Shown piece after piece: positions 18,830 to 27,805 of a DNA stretch of 64,000 nucleotides. The stretch covers positions 1-64,000 of the forward strand of contig NZ_FXAN01000036.1 of the NCBI RefSeq assembly GCF_900176645.1. The letters run 5' to 3'. Within the stretch, counting starts at the first letter, position 1; each line of letters begins with the position of its first letter. Under the pieces are notes generated by a model. That model made no database searches. It saw nothing but the letters and a program-made list of their open reading frames with translations, and was not told where the DNA came from. The translations under genes were made by a program, and so were the position numbers. This DNA is from Burkholderia singularis (GTDB lineage Bacteria > Pseudomonadota > Gammaproteobacteria > Burkholderiales > Burkholderiaceae).

Positions 18830-19705
18830 TTATTCGTTATTACTCGCGTCGTCTGCGCTCGCGCCGCCGGCATTGCCGGAACGCTCTACGGCACCCGCGC
18901 CACCGGTGCCACCGGCATGGCGTGCGCTCGCGTCGTCCGCGCCCGCCGCATGCCCGGCTTCACCGCCCGCGCCCGCGCTGCCCGCTCCGCCGGAATATGC
19001 ACTGCCGCTCGCGCTGCCCGCCGCACCCGGCTGCCCCGATGCGCCAGCCGCTCCGGCCTCGGCCAGCGTCGCGCGCACGAGCGCGGCGCTCGTCCATTTG
19101 ACGACATCCATGAACTGCCGGAAATCGAGCCCCCAGAAGTCCTTCAGCACGACCATCGCCTCGGTGCCGTAAAGCAGCGACAACGATTGCGCAAGCCGCG
19201 CGGCAGCCGCCGGCTCGACACCCGCCTGCAGCACAGGCTCGACCGCGAGCGACAGCAGCCGCTTACGATTGCCGCGCCGGTACTTCGGCTCGTCCTGCGC
19301 GCGCCGCGCACGCTCGTTCGCCCACTGCTGCAACGCGACCTGCAACGCCGCGCGCAACGCACCCTCGTGCTGGTCCATCCGCGGATAGGCGAAGTCGAGC
19401 AGTTCATGCACGCGCGTCTCGGCCGACGACGACGTCGGCTGCCATTGCAGCACCGGCCCGAGCACCTCGTCGACGACCGTACTGACCAGCGCCGCCTGTG
19501 ACGGAAAATAGCGATAAGCCGTCGCACGCGACACGCCGGCGGCATTCGCCAGCTCGGTCACCGACGGAAACCAGCCCTGGTCGAGCATCGACATCGCGGT
19601 TTGCAACAGCAAATCGTGGGTTTGCGCACGGGCTTCGGATAGCATCTCTGACGCGGGCGCGGCCGGCATCGGCTCGGCCTCCGCAGACTCGGGTGTATTT
19701 GTCAT
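18830..19705 (-). CDS. TetR-family regulator with Gly/Ala/Ser-rich C-terminal tail
   Basis: A 291-residue regulator. The HTH is FPSVTELANAAGVSRATAYRYFPSQAALVS, and the ligand domain ends around residue 220 (DVVKWTSAALVRATLAEAG). The final ~70 residues are low-complexity Gly/Ala/Ser with some Asp, unusual for a ~210-residue family. The ATG at 19705 is used; a GTG at 19711 is also possible. Divergent from the Tm-1-like operon and next to a good TetR-type palindrome at 19725-19742, so it probably represses that operon and itself. Confidence 0.87.
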   Translation of the reverse strand: MTNTPESAEAEPMPAAPASEMLSEARAQTHDLLLQTAMSMLDQGWFPSVTELANAAGVSRATAYRYFPSQAALVSTVVDEVLGPVLQWQPTSSSAETRVHELLDFAYPRMDQHEGALRAALQVALQQWANERARRAQDEPKYRRGNRKRLLSLAVEPVLQAGVEPAAAARLAQSLSLLYGTEAMVVLKDFWGLDFRQFMDVVKWTSAALVRATLAEAGAAGASGQPGAAGSASGSAYSGGAGSAGAGGEAGHAAGADDASARHAGGTGGAGAVERSGNAGGASADDASNNE

Positions 19706-19724
19706 AGTCACTTATCAACAACGG

Positions 19725-19742
19725 ATGAGACGGTTGTCTCAT
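19725..19742. promoter_or_regulatory. Candidate TetR operator
   Basis: ATGAGAC-GGTT-GTCTCAT is an 18-bp perfect inverted repeat with 7-bp arms. It lies between the divergent TetR gene (start 19705) and the Tm-1-like gene (start 19813), the position and size expected for a TetR-family operator. Confidence 0.6.
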
Positions 19743-19812
19743 ATGTGTTAAAGTTCTGCCTCATTGATTCGCGTTGGATCGTGCGACAGACGAACTTGGC
19801 GAAGGAGACCAG

Positions 19813-21042
19813 ATGGTAACCCACCGTAAGCTGATCTACGTTGCGGCGACCGTTGACACAAAGGGCGCGGAAGCGCATTTCGTCAAATCGCGGATCGCCG
19901 AGGCCGGGCTGGCCGCGCAAGTGGTCGACCTGTCCACGCGCGGTTTGCCTGGGCTCGCGGCCGACGTCAGCGCCGAAACGGTCGCCGCGCACCATCCTGA
20001 CGGCGCGGCCGCCGTATTCTGCGGCGACCGCGGCGGGGCGATCGCGGCGATGGCCGTCGCGTTCGAGCGCTATATTGCAAGCCGCGATGACGTGGCCGCG
20101 CTGATCGGCATCGGCGGCTCGGGCGGCACGGCGCTCATCGCGCCGGCATTGCAGGCGCTGCCGGTCGGCGTGCCGAAGCTGATGATCTCGACGATGGCCT
20201 CGGGCGACGTGTCGCAATACGTCGGCGCATCCGATATCGCGATGCTTTATTCGGTGACGGACGTCGCCGGGCTGAACCGGATCTCGCGGCAGGTGCTCGC
20301 GAACGGGGCGCACATGATCGCGGGCGCGGTGCGCGACTTGCAGCCGCCGTCGGCCGATCTGAAGCCCGCCGTCGGCCTGACGATGTTCGGCGTGACAACG
20401 CCGTGCATCCAAGCGGTGACGGCGCAGCTCGACGCGCGCTTCGACTGCCTCGTATTCCACGCGACCGGCAGCGGGGGCCGCTCGATGGAGAAGCTCGCGG
20501 ACAGCCGCCTGCTCGATGGCGTGCTCGATCTGACGACGACCGAAGTCTGCGATCTGCTGATGGGCGGCATCCTCGCATGCGGCGAAGATCGCTTCGACGC
20601 GATCGCGCGCAGCCAGGTGCCATATGTGGGCGCGTGCGGCGCGCTCGACATGGTGAACTTCGCGCGCATCGAAACCGTGCCGCCCCGCTATGCGGACCGC
20701 CTGCTGTACCGGCACAACCCGCAGATCACGCTGATGCGCACGACGCCCGACGAAAACCGCCGCATCGGCGAGTGGATCGGCACGAAGCTCAACGCATGCG
20801 ACGGGCCGGTGCGCTTTCTGATCCCCGAGGGCGGAGTATCGGCGCTCGACGCGCCGGGCCAGCCGTTCTGGCACCCGGAGGCCGACGCCGCGCTGTTCGC
20901 CGCGCTCGAGGCAACCGTGAAGCAGACCGGGCAGCGCCGCCTGGTGCGCGTGCCCGCGCACATCAACGATCCGCTGTTCGCGGCGGCCGCCGTCGAGCAT
21001 TTTCTGTCGATCTACCCAGCCACCGCCGCACACCGGAATTAA
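19813..21042 (+). CDS. Tm-1-like (UPF0261) ATP-binding domain protein
   Basis: A 409-residue UPF0261 protein, matching the N-terminal half of the tomato Tm-1 resistance protein. It begins [23 protein letters not shown]; Gly-rich segments [22 protein letters not shown] and [15 protein letters not shown] are probable nucleotide-binding loops, and [24 protein letters not shown] lies near the C terminus. The ATG at 19813 follows AAGGAGA. Two bases separate its stop from the next gene. The biochemical role is not established in bacteria. Confidence 0.85.
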   Translation: MVTHRKLIYVAATVDTKGAEAHFVKSRIAEAGLAAQVVDLSTRGLPGLAADVSAETVAAHHPDGAAAVFCGDRGGAIAAMAVAFERYIASRDDVAALIGIGGSGGTALIAPALQALPVGVPKLMISTMASGDVSQYVGASDIAMLYSVTDVAGLNRISRQVLANGAHMIAGAVRDLQPPSADLKPAVGLTMFGVTTPCIQAVTAQLDARFDCLVFHATGSGGRSMEKLADSRLLDGVLDLTTTEVCDLLMGGILACGEDRFDAIARSQVPYVGACGALDMVNFARIETVPPRYADRLLYRHNPQITLMRTTPDENRRIGEWIGTKLNACDGPVRFLIPEGGVSALDAPGQPFWHPEADAALFAALEATVKQTGQRRLVRVPAHINDPLFAAAAVEHFLSIYPATAAHRN

Positions 21043-21044
21043 CG

Positions 21045-21887
21045 ATGAAGAAACTGACACGCGCCGAGATTCTCGACAAACTGCGAGCGGCGATCGCCCG
21101 CGGCGAACCGATCATCGGCGGCGGCGCGGGGACGGGATTGTCCGCGAAATGCGAGGAAGCCGGCGGCATCGACCTGATTGTGATCTACAACTCGGGCCGC
21201 TACCGGATGGCCGGACGCGGCTCGCTCGCGGGGCTGCTCGCCTACGGCAACGCGAACGAGATCGTCGTCGACATGGCGCGCGAAGTGCTGCCCGTCGTGC
21301 GCTCGACGCCCGTGATCGCGGGCGTGAACGGCACCGATCCGTTCTGCAATTTCGATGCGTTTCTCGACGAGTTGGCCCGGCTCGGCTTCGCGGGCGTGCA
21401 GAACTTCCCGACCGTCGGGCTCATCGACGGCAATTTCCGCGCGAATCTCGAGGAAACCGGGATGGGCTACGCGCTCGAAGTCGACATGATCCGCCTCGCG
21501 CATCAGAAAGGGCTGCTGACGACGCCCTACGTGTTCAGCGAGGCCGATGCGATTGCGATGACCGAGGCAGGCGCAGACATCGTCGTCGCGCACATGGGCT
21601 TGACGACGGGCGGCAGCATCGGCGCGGCCACCGCGCGCACGCTCGCCGATTGCGCGCCGCTCGTGCGGCGCTGGGCGGACGCGGCGAAATCCGTACGCGA
21701 CGACGTGATCGTGCTGTGCCACGGCGGCCCGATCGCGACGCCCGACGATGCCGCGTACATTCTGCGCGAGTGCCCGCAATGCCACGGTTTCTACGGCGCA
21801 AGCTCGATGGAGCGCCTGCCCGCCGAAACCGCGTTGACCGAGATGACCAAACGCTTCAAGCTGATCGACCGGCGCGCCAAATCATGA
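21045..21887 (+). CDS. PEP-hydrolase-like TIM-barrel protein (second half of Tm-1)
   Basis: A 280-residue TIM-barrel protein of the phosphoenolpyruvate-hydrolase-like family. The motifs are [80 protein letters not shown] and [18 protein letters not shown]. In plant Tm-1 this domain is fused C-terminal to the UPF0261 domain encoded here by the preceding gene; the stop-to-start spacing is only 2 nt, so the two are translationally linked. The reaction is unproven; the family name comes from distant similarity to PEP-utilising barrels. Confidence 0.85.
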   Translation: MKKLTRAEILDKLRAAIARGEPIIGGGAGTGLSAKCEEAGGIDLIVIYNSGRYRMAGRGSLAGLLAYGNANEIVVDMAREVLPVVRSTPVIAGVNGTDPFCNFDAFLDELARLGFAGVQNFPTVGLIDGNFRANLEETGMGYALEVDMIRLAHQKGLLTTPYVFSEADAIAMTEAGADIVVAHMGLTTGGSIGAATARTLADCAPLVRRWADAAKSVRDDVIVLCHGGPIATPDDAAYILRECPQCHGFYGASSMERLPAETALTEMTKRFKLIDRRAKS

Positions 21888-21918
21888 CGCGCAACCGCTT
21901 ACGAGGAGCTGACCGATC

Positions 21919-22359
21919 ATGAGCCATACCGCTTTTGCCAGCAGCGTCATCGATGCGCCGATCGAGCGCGTCTGGGCATTTTTTCGCGATTTCAACGGAT
22001 TGCAGTCGTTTCACCCGGCCGTCGTCGAGAGCCGGCTCGAACCGGGCCCCGACGCCTATACGGTGGGCGCGATCCGATATTTGACGCTGTCGAACGGCTA
22101 TGTCCGCGAAAAGCTGTTGAAGCTCGACGAGCCGAATTACACGCTCGAGTATTCGATCCTCGACACGTCACTGCCGATGCGCAATTACGTCGCCGGCGTG
22201 CAGCTCGTGACGGTCACGGATTCCGGCAAGACCTTCGGGCAATGGTGGGCGGACTTCACGGCCGAAGGCGCCGATCTGGCGGCGGTCGCGGCATCGGTCA
22301 GCCAGCATGTGTTCGCGGCGGGCTTTCACGCGCTCGCCGAGCGGCTGCGCGCGCAATGA
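21919..22359 (+). CDS. SRPBCC-family protein (polyketide cyclase/MxaD-like)
   Basis: A 146-residue START-like protein. It starts FASSVIDAPIERVWAFFRDFNGLQSFHPAVVESRLEPG and ends with SQHVFAAGFHALAERL. These domains form a deep hydrophobic pocket that binds or transforms small molecules. AGGAGCTGACC precedes the ATG. It is the third gene of the TetR-controlled Tm-1-like operon, 31 nt after the barrel gene, and is followed by two terminators. Confidence 0.85.
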   Translation: MSHTAFASSVIDAPIERVWAFFRDFNGLQSFHPAVVESRLEPGPDAYTVGAIRYLTLSNGYVREKLLKLDEPNYTLEYSILDTSLPMRNYVAGVQLVTVTDSGKTFGQWWADFTAEGADLAAVAASVSQHVFAAGFHALAERLRAQ

Positions 22360-22468
22360 CGGCGCGCTGACGCATCGATGTACTGAATTTGGCGGCTGTT
22401 TTTCGACCGTCAAAACGGCTTCTCAGGTTCTGGCAGAGTGGCCCTCGGATAAACGCCGGAACCTTTTT

Positions 22469-22499
22469 AGGCCGACCGTCTACGGTCGGCCTCTTTCTA
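22469..22499 (+). terminator. Rho-independent terminator 1 after the Tm-1-like operon
   Basis: An 11-bp stem (AGGCCGACCGT pairing with ACGGTCGGCCT, tight CT loop) is followed by CTTTCT. It stops plus-strand transcripts about 110 nt after the SRPBCC gene. Confidence 0.8.
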
Positions 22500-22505
22500 T
22501 GCCCG

Positions 22506-22546
22506 GCCCGCGCCGCTCACCGTGGCGCGGGCGTCCTTTTTTGCCA
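22506..22546 (+). terminator. Rho-independent terminator 2, in tandem
   Basis: A 9-bp GC stem (GCCCGCGCC with GGCGCGGGC, 9-nt loop) is followed by GTCCTTTTTT. It lies immediately after the first terminator and just before the end of the convergent S10 peptidase gene, apparently as a backup insulating that gene. Confidence 0.8.
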
Positions 22547-22551
22547 TGCGC

Positions 22552-24213
22552 TCATGCACGATCGCGCTTTTTCGCCTGCAGCGCGCGAATCCGCGCGACA
22601 GCGCCCGTGTCTCGCACCGTGGAGTCGTACATCTGCGCGAGATCGTGCTTGAGCGCGGTGCGCGAGCCGCCGTCCAGATAAACCATATGCCCTGACGGAT
22701 AGAAGCGCGCCGACAGGTTCTGCCGCACTTTCGGATCGTCGAGCGGCATCTGCTGCAAATCGAGCACCGTCTGGTAGAACGGCGTGACGAAATCGTAGAA
22801 ACCGTTCGCCGACAGCACCTTCAGATCGACATTGAGCGCCATTACCGCGGCAAGGTCGCCCGCCGTGTACAGAATCACATTGCCCTTGTCGTCCACGCCC
22901 TGTTGCGCGCCGGTCGGATCGATGTGGCCGAAGTCCCAGTACTTGAACGCCTGATCGTTCAGATCGGTGAACGACGAATTCGACGTGTACTTCAACTGCT
23001 CGTTCAGATACGTATTCCACATCGCCGTATAGACGCCCGAAACCGCCGTCATCGTCGGATCGTTGCCGCCGGAGTTCGGGTCGATCTTCCCCGCGATGCC
23101 GGTCTCGATCGCCGTCACGCGGCCGTCATAGGCGCCGAGCGCGAGGCCGCGCAGCTTGAGCAGCGTGGTCAGGAACAGCGAATTGCCGCGCGCATCGTAG
23201 CTCGCAATATCGAGGCTCCACGACAGCAGCGTCGTCGTATCGATGCCGGTATAGTCGGACAGCTTCTTGACGAGTGCCGCGTCGGTCTGGGGAAACTTGC
23301 GCAACGCGTCGAGATAGTCGGTGCGGGCGAACTGGGCAACCTCCTCGGCAAACGCGCCGAGATCGGCCGGCGTCGGCGCGACGCCAAGCCGCTTGTGATA
23401 CCACGCGTCGGCCGCCGCGGTCGGCAGCACGCCGACCGGATTGCCCGCCTGCCGGTAGTCGAGAATCGACGATTGCAACGTGATTCCGTTCAAATCGACG
23501 CCATCCTCGTGCAGCTTGTACGCGAGCACGCAGCTTCGCGCGGTGCCATACGATTCGCCGAACAGGAATTTCGGCGAATTCCAGCGGTTGTTCTTCGTCA
23601 GATAGCGCTTGATGAATTGCTTCAGCGAGTTCGCGTCCTGATCGACGCCCCAAAAATCACGGTTCTTGTAAGGCGCGATCGCCGCCGAATAGCCCGTGCC
23701 GACCGGATTGACGAACACCAGGTCGCTCTTGTCCAGCAGGCTGTCCGGATTGTCCTCCATCTGGTACGGCGCGGGCGGTGTGAAACCCGGCATCGACGTC
23801 CTGATGCGCCGCGGCGCGAACGAGCCGAGCAACACGAACACCGACGACGAGCCCGGCCCGCCGTTATAAAAAAACGTGACCGGCCGCTCCTCCTCCTTCG
23901 CGCCGTCCTGCGTGAATGCCACGTAAAAAAGCTTCGCGTTGGGCTGCGAGCTGCTCGGATCGACGGTCACCAGATGGCCGGCCGTCGCCGTATAAGCGAT
24001 CGAACGCCCGCCTATCTTCGCGGTGTGGTGCGTGAGCGCGGCGGCCTCGGTGGTGTCCGTCACCGAGTCGTCGGGGCCGTTGCCATAGGCGAGCGGATCG
24101 AACAGCGGCTGGTCGCGGCCGGCCGACGCGGCAGCCCTCGACGCGAAAGCCGGCATGGATCTGTGCGGCTCATGATGCCCCGCTTCGTCGGAGGAAATCG
24201 AATCGATGCTCAT
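22552..24213 (-). CDS. Serine carboxypeptidase-like S10 family peptidase
   Basis: A 553-residue alpha/beta-hydrolase peptidase that removes C-terminal residues, typically at acidic pH. The oxyanion region FFYNGGPGSSSVFVLLGSF, the nucleophile motif FLFGESYGTARS, the acid in SANGFYDFVTPFY and the base in FYPSGHMVYLDGG form a complete Ser-Asp-His set. No N-terminal signal peptide is visible. AAGGAG lies upstream of the ATG at 24213. It follows the S53 peptidase gene on the same strand with a 253-bp gap. Confidence 0.9.
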   Translation of the reverse strand: MSIDSISSDEAGHHEPHRSMPAFASRAAASAGRDQPLFDPLAYGNGPDDSVTDTTEAAALTHHTAKIGGRSIAYTATAGHLVTVDPSSSQPNAKLFYVAFTQDGAKEEERPVTFFYNGGPGSSSVFVLLGSFAPRRIRTSMPGFTPPAPYQMEDNPDSLLDKSDLVFVNPVGTGYSAAIAPYKNRDFWGVDQDANSLKQFIKRYLTKNNRWNSPKFLFGESYGTARSCVLAYKLHEDGVDLNGITLQSSILDYRQAGNPVGVLPTAAADAWYHKRLGVAPTPADLGAFAEEVAQFARTDYLDALRKFPQTDAALVKKLSDYTGIDTTTLLSWSLDIASYDARGNSLFLTTLLKLRGLALGAYDGRVTAIETGIAGKIDPNSGGNDPTMTAVSGVYTAMWNTYLNEQLKYTSNSSFTDLNDQAFKYWDFGHIDPTGAQQGVDDKGNVILYTAGDLAAVMALNVDLKVLSANGFYDFVTPFYQTVLDLQQMPLDDPKVRQNLSARFYPSGHMVYLDGGSRTALKHDLAQMYDSTVRDTGAVARIRALQAKKRDRA

Positions 24214-24466
24214 CGTGCTTGCTCCTTCGGATTTCTATTAGGTGGTGCATGAACGAATCGTCAATCGTGCCAAACCGGTATTGCCTGCCGCCGCCCGTCC
24301 CGCCGGCACTGGCAAGACAAGCGGCGCCGCGGGCGCGCGCGGCGCCCGCCACGGCCAGGCCTCTCAGCTTCGGCCCGGCTCTCCCATTCCGGCGGCCTCC
24401 GGCCGCCGTCGAACCATCTCGATATTCAATCGGGCTGCCAAACATGCGCATGGCGCGCCGTTCTCA
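24214..24466. other. Gap between the S53 and S10 peptidase genes
   Basis: Contains a GC hairpin CGGCGGCC-TCC-GGCCGCCG at 24390-24408 without a T-run. It could attenuate read-through from the S53 gene. No gene seen. Confidence 0.45.
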
Positions 24467-26065
24467 TCAGCTCGTTGCACTGCCCTTGAGGGCCGCCGCA
24501 ACCTTCACGCCGTCCGGGCTGCCGAGCCCCGTGCACGCATCCCAGCCGGCCGAAGCCGCATACGCGCCGTTATTGCCGGTGGTGATATCGCGCAACGCGG
24601 TGGCATTGCGGTACAGCTTCGGGTTGATCCAGCCCGCCGCGCCCCCCGAGGCCGCGTTGATCCGCGCAATCAGCGCGGCCCATAGCGGCGCAACCGCGCT
24701 CGTTCCGCCGATCACCGTCGACGTGCCGTCGATCGACACCTCGTAGCCCGTCGTCGGCGACGCGTCGCCCGCAACGTCGGGCACGCCGCGCTTGGCGAGC
24801 GGTGTCGCGCTGCCGTCCTGCGCAAGCGTCGCGCTCAGGCCCTGTTGCCATTCAGGCAGGTCGAACACGTCGCTGACCCCGCCGCCCGTCGCGCCGCCGC
24901 CCACCGCATCGTCGTTCCAAACGGTCTCGCCGGCGATGCCCTGCCCCGGCTGAGCGTCCAGATGCGTGCCGCCGCAAGCCAGCACATAAGGGCTCGACGC
25001 GGGAAAATCGACGTGGTTCGTCCCATCCTGCACGCCGTCGCTCGAACCGTTGTCGCCGGCTGCCGCGCACACGGTCACGCCGAGCGCCGCGGCCGACTGC
25101 AGCACGCGGTTGAACGCCTGTAGCGATTGCGACGTCCATGCGCTTTCCGGGCCGCCCCAGCTGATCGATACGATCGATGGCTTGTTGGCCGTGTCGTGCA
25201 CCGCCTGATTGACCGCTTGAATGAAGCCCGCGTCGCTGTTCGGCGCGAAATAGATTGCAAGCGTCGCGCCGGGCGCGATCGCCCCCGCCACTTCGATGTC
25301 GAGCGACACCTCGCCGTCCGGCCCGCTCGGCTCGCCCGTCGGCGCATTGCGGCCGCCGTTGACGCTCACGTCGACGAGCTTCGGCTGCGACGCGAGCCCC
25401 AGGCCCCGGAAATACCGTTGTATATCGGCCGCCCGGTAGCCGCCGCCGAGTTCGATGATCGCGATGCATTGGCCCGCGCCGTCGCCCGGAGGAAAATCGT
25501 AGAGCGTCGCGAGTTGCAGCGGCGTAAACGACGTCGCGGCGGCCGCGCGCGCGGGCTTGAAAGCCGGGGTCGGCCGCAGCCGGAAATGCGGCCGGGCTTG
25601 CGGGCGATTGTCCAGGCCGAGCACGGCAGTCACGTCATCGTGCAAATCGTCCGGCAGCGCGATATCGCCGGTGCGTCCGCGATACTGGCCCGCGCTATGG
25701 TGCTCGAAGCGTTGCAGCTTCACGCCGAACGCCGCCTCGAACTGCGCAATCGTGCCGGACAGCACGACGAGACTCTCGGCCGGATCGACCCGGACAACCG
25801 TGAGCTGATGCTTCTGCGCGAATATCTCAATTTTCCGGATAGCGTCTGGATGCGCGCTGAAGCGCTGCGCAAATGCCTCGCGCGACATGGGCTTCGCGTT
25901 CGGATCCCCGCTCGCCAGGCCTTTTAGCAAAGCATCGAGATGCTGTTCTTCCTGTCGCCGCAACATCACCATCACCTGAATCGTCTCGGCCGGATCGCAC
26001 GGGCCGACGCAGGTGGATTCGGAGACGATCGGGGGTTCGTTGCCTGCATGAAGGTGCCTTGCCAT
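24467..26065 (-). CDS. S53-family peptidase (sedolisin/kumamolisin type) with prodomain
   Basis: A 532-residue pro-enzyme. Residues ~15-170 form the activation prodomain (VMVMLRRQEEQHLDALLKGLASGDP, then VLGLDNRPQARPHFRL). The catalytic domain has the Glu/Asp pair in GEVSLDIEVAGAIAPG, the oxyanion Asp in CAAAGDNGSSDG and the nucleophile Ser in IGGTSAVAPLWAAL. The C-terminal DITTGNN...GWDACTGLGSPDG matches the calcium site. These enzymes self-activate and work in acid. No classical signal peptide is seen, and GGAG precedes the ATG. Confidence 0.9.
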   Translation of the reverse strand: MARHLHAGNEPPIVSESTCVGPCDPAETIQVMVMLRRQEEQHLDALLKGLASGDPNAKPMSREAFAQRFSAHPDAIRKIEIFAQKHQLTVVRVDPAESLVVLSGTIAQFEAAFGVKLQRFEHHSAGQYRGRTGDIALPDDLHDDVTAVLGLDNRPQARPHFRLRPTPAFKPARAAAATSFTPLQLATLYDFPPGDGAGQCIAIIELGGGYRAADIQRYFRGLGLASQPKLVDVSVNGGRNAPTGEPSGPDGEVSLDIEVAGAIAPGATLAIYFAPNSDAGFIQAVNQAVHDTANKPSIVSISWGGPESAWTSQSLQAFNRVLQSAAALGVTVCAAAGDNGSSDGVQDGTNHVDFPASSPYVLACGGTHLDAQPGQGIAGETVWNDDAVGGGATGGGVSDVFDLPEWQQGLSATLAQDGSATPLAKRGVPDVAGDASPTTGYEVSIDGTSTVIGGTSAVAPLWAALIARINAASGGAAGWINPKLYRNATALRDITTGNNGAYAASAGWDACTGLGSPDGVKVAAALKGSATS

Positions 26066-26263
26066 ATTCGGATTCTCCAGAAGCCATAAACGGGGCTGCC
26101 TTCATCGGACCCCGGCAAGCACGCGCAGTTCCTCCGTGCGCAATGTCGGACGGCGCACAAACGCCGTGGGCAGGGCCATGCGACAGTACGGTATCCGAAG
26201 TGTAAAGCAGGCGCGACAGTCCTGCGCCGGGGCCAACCGCCTTATCCAGGCCGGCCGCGAAAG

Positions 26264-26890
26264 TCAGTCGATCGACAGCCTCAGTGCAAAGGCGAGCAGC
26301 ACGGCCGAGAACGTCCAGCGCTGCGCGGTCTGCGCGAGCGGATGAGCGCGCAGCCACCGGGCGATGCGTGCCGCACCCGCCACGCATGCGAGATCGAAGC
26401 CGACGCCCGCGAGCACGAGCACGGTGCCGAGCACGGCCATCTGTGCCAATGCCGGCGCGCCGTCCGGCTGGACGAATTGCGGCAGCAGCACCGAGCAGAA
26501 CAGGAGCGCCTTCGGATTGAGCAGATTGGTGAGGAGTCCTTTGGCGAACGTCTGCCGCAGCGGCGACGCGGGCGGCCGCGCGCCGTCGTCGGTCAACGCG
26601 AACGCCGGCGAACGCACGATCTGCACGGCGACGTATCCGAGATACAGCGCGCCGCCGTAACGCACGGTCTCGTAGAGCCACGGCGCATGCTTGAGCAGCG
26701 CGGCAACGCCGCACGCGGACAGCGTCACGTGCACGGCGCGCGCGAGCCCGAGCCCCGCGGCGGCGGCCATGCCGTGCCGTGCGCCGCGGGCGATTCCCGT
26801 TTGCAGGACGAACGCCATATCAGGCCCGGGAACCGCATAGATGGCGACGACGGTTGCCAGATAAGCAGTCAACACGTGCGTGGAAATCAT
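26264..26890 (-). CDS. LysE-family translocator (amino-acid exporter)
   Basis: A 208-residue membrane protein with about six hydrophobic segments. LysE signatures are VVAIYAVPGPDMAFVLQTGIARGARHGMAAAAGLGLA and FAKGLLTNLLNPKALLFCSVLLPQF. The start at 26890 gives the typical MISTHVLTAYLATV N terminus; an ATG at 26920 would add ten residues. Divergent from an Lrp-type regulator, a standard exporter/sensor pairing for an amino acid. Confidence 0.88.
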   Translation of the reverse strand: MISTHVLTAYLATVVAIYAVPGPDMAFVLQTGIARGARHGMAAAAGLGLARAVHVTLSACGVAALLKHAPWLYETVRYGGALYLGYVAVQIVRSPAFALTDDGARPPASPLRQTFAKGLLTNLLNPKALLFCSVLLPQFVQPDGAPALAQMAVLGTVLVLAGVGFDLACVAGAARIARWLRAHPLAQTAQRWTFSAVLLAFALRLSID

Positions 26891-26944
26891 GGTCGAGCCC
26901 CAGTTTGGAAAAGGCTCCATGATGCCCTCGTTCGAAGAGGGCTT

Positions 26945-26983
26945 ATTGGCTAATTTCCCAGGATTGCCCGCCAATTTTATTGG
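26945..26983. promoter_or_regulatory. Candidate Lrp-type binding sites
   Basis: Two AT-rich motifs lie between the divergent exporter and regulator genes: ATTGGCTAAT at 26945-26954 and the palindrome CCAATTTTATTGG at 26971-26983. Both carry an ATTGG half-site. Binding by the neighbouring Lrp-family protein is inferred. Confidence 0.45.
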
Positions 26984-27023
26984 AATACACTATCAAAAAC
27001 TTAATTTTTAGAGTAATCCACCA

Positions 27024-27491
27024 ATGACGATTGATCTCGATAAAACCGACCGCGCCATCCTCTCCGCCGTGCAGATCGACGGCCGCATCCCGGTCGCGCG
27101 GCTCGCCGATTCGGTGGGACTGAGCGAAACGCCATGCGCGCGCCGCCTGAAGCGGCTCGAAAGCGACGGCTACATCGAACGCTATCGCGCGCAGCTGTCG
27201 CGCAACGCGCTCGGCTTCGGCGTCATCGCGTTCGTACTGCTGCGCTGCTCGGTTCACGACAAAAACATCGCGAATCACTTCGAGCGCGAGGTGCTCGGCA
27301 TTCCGCGCATCCTGTCCTGCCATAACGTGTCGGGCTCCGCCGATTACCTGCTGCAAGTCGTCGCGCACGATCTCGACGATTACGGCACGTTCCTGCGCGA
27401 GACGCTGCGCGTGCTGCCGGGCGTCACGTCGATCGAGTCGGCGCTGTCGCTACGCGAAGTCAAGCGCGAGGCGGAATTGCCGATTCCCTGA
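27024..27491 (+). CDS. Lrp/AsnC-family transcriptional regulator
   Basis: A 155-residue regulator. The N-terminal HTH (DRAILSAVQIDGRIPVARLADSVGLSETPCARRLKRLESDGYIERY) precedes an AsnC ligand-binding alpha/beta domain (VSGSADYLLQVVAHDLDDYGTFLRETLRVLPGVTSIESALSLREVK). Likely an amino-acid-responsive regulator of the divergent LysE exporter. Confidence 0.9.
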   Translation: MTIDLDKTDRAILSAVQIDGRIPVARLADSVGLSETPCARRLKRLESDGYIERYRAQLSRNALGFGVIAFVLLRCSVHDKNIANHFEREVLGIPRILSCHNVSGSADYLLQVVAHDLDDYGTFLRETLRVLPGVTSIESALSLREVKREAELPIP

Positions 27492-27805
27492 CCCACCGTG
27501 CGCCCGTTCGTTCGCCCGGCACGCGCGCGACGCACAAAGGCGGCCCTGGCACGCGATCAGATGAGAACGTAGCTGCCGAACAAGCGAAGCAGCCGGACGC
27601 GCACACTGCGGCCGCATGCATGCCCGTCGCCGCCGGGCTGACGGCCGGCTTGCGTTCGGGTTGCGTTCTTGTTTCATTCGACTTGCAATAGCCACGCAAT
27701 ACGCGACAAGGCGGGCACGCCCGCGGCGCGACGACGGCTGCTCGCGGCACGCTTTGTGACGTTCCACTATGATGGGTGCCCGTTCCCATTCCGATGGACC
27801 TCACG
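27492..27805. other. Gap between Lrp and AHSA1 genes
   Basis: GC-rich, with no supported gene or hairpin with a T-run. In-frame ATGs at 27776 and 27794 could extend the following gene upstream. Confidence 0.4.

Noticed and set aside
22506-22546. Second hairpin as a terminator for the S10 peptidase gene on the minus strand
   Set aside because: On the minus strand the stem is followed by GC-rich sequence rather than a T-run, so it works only for plus-strand transcripts.
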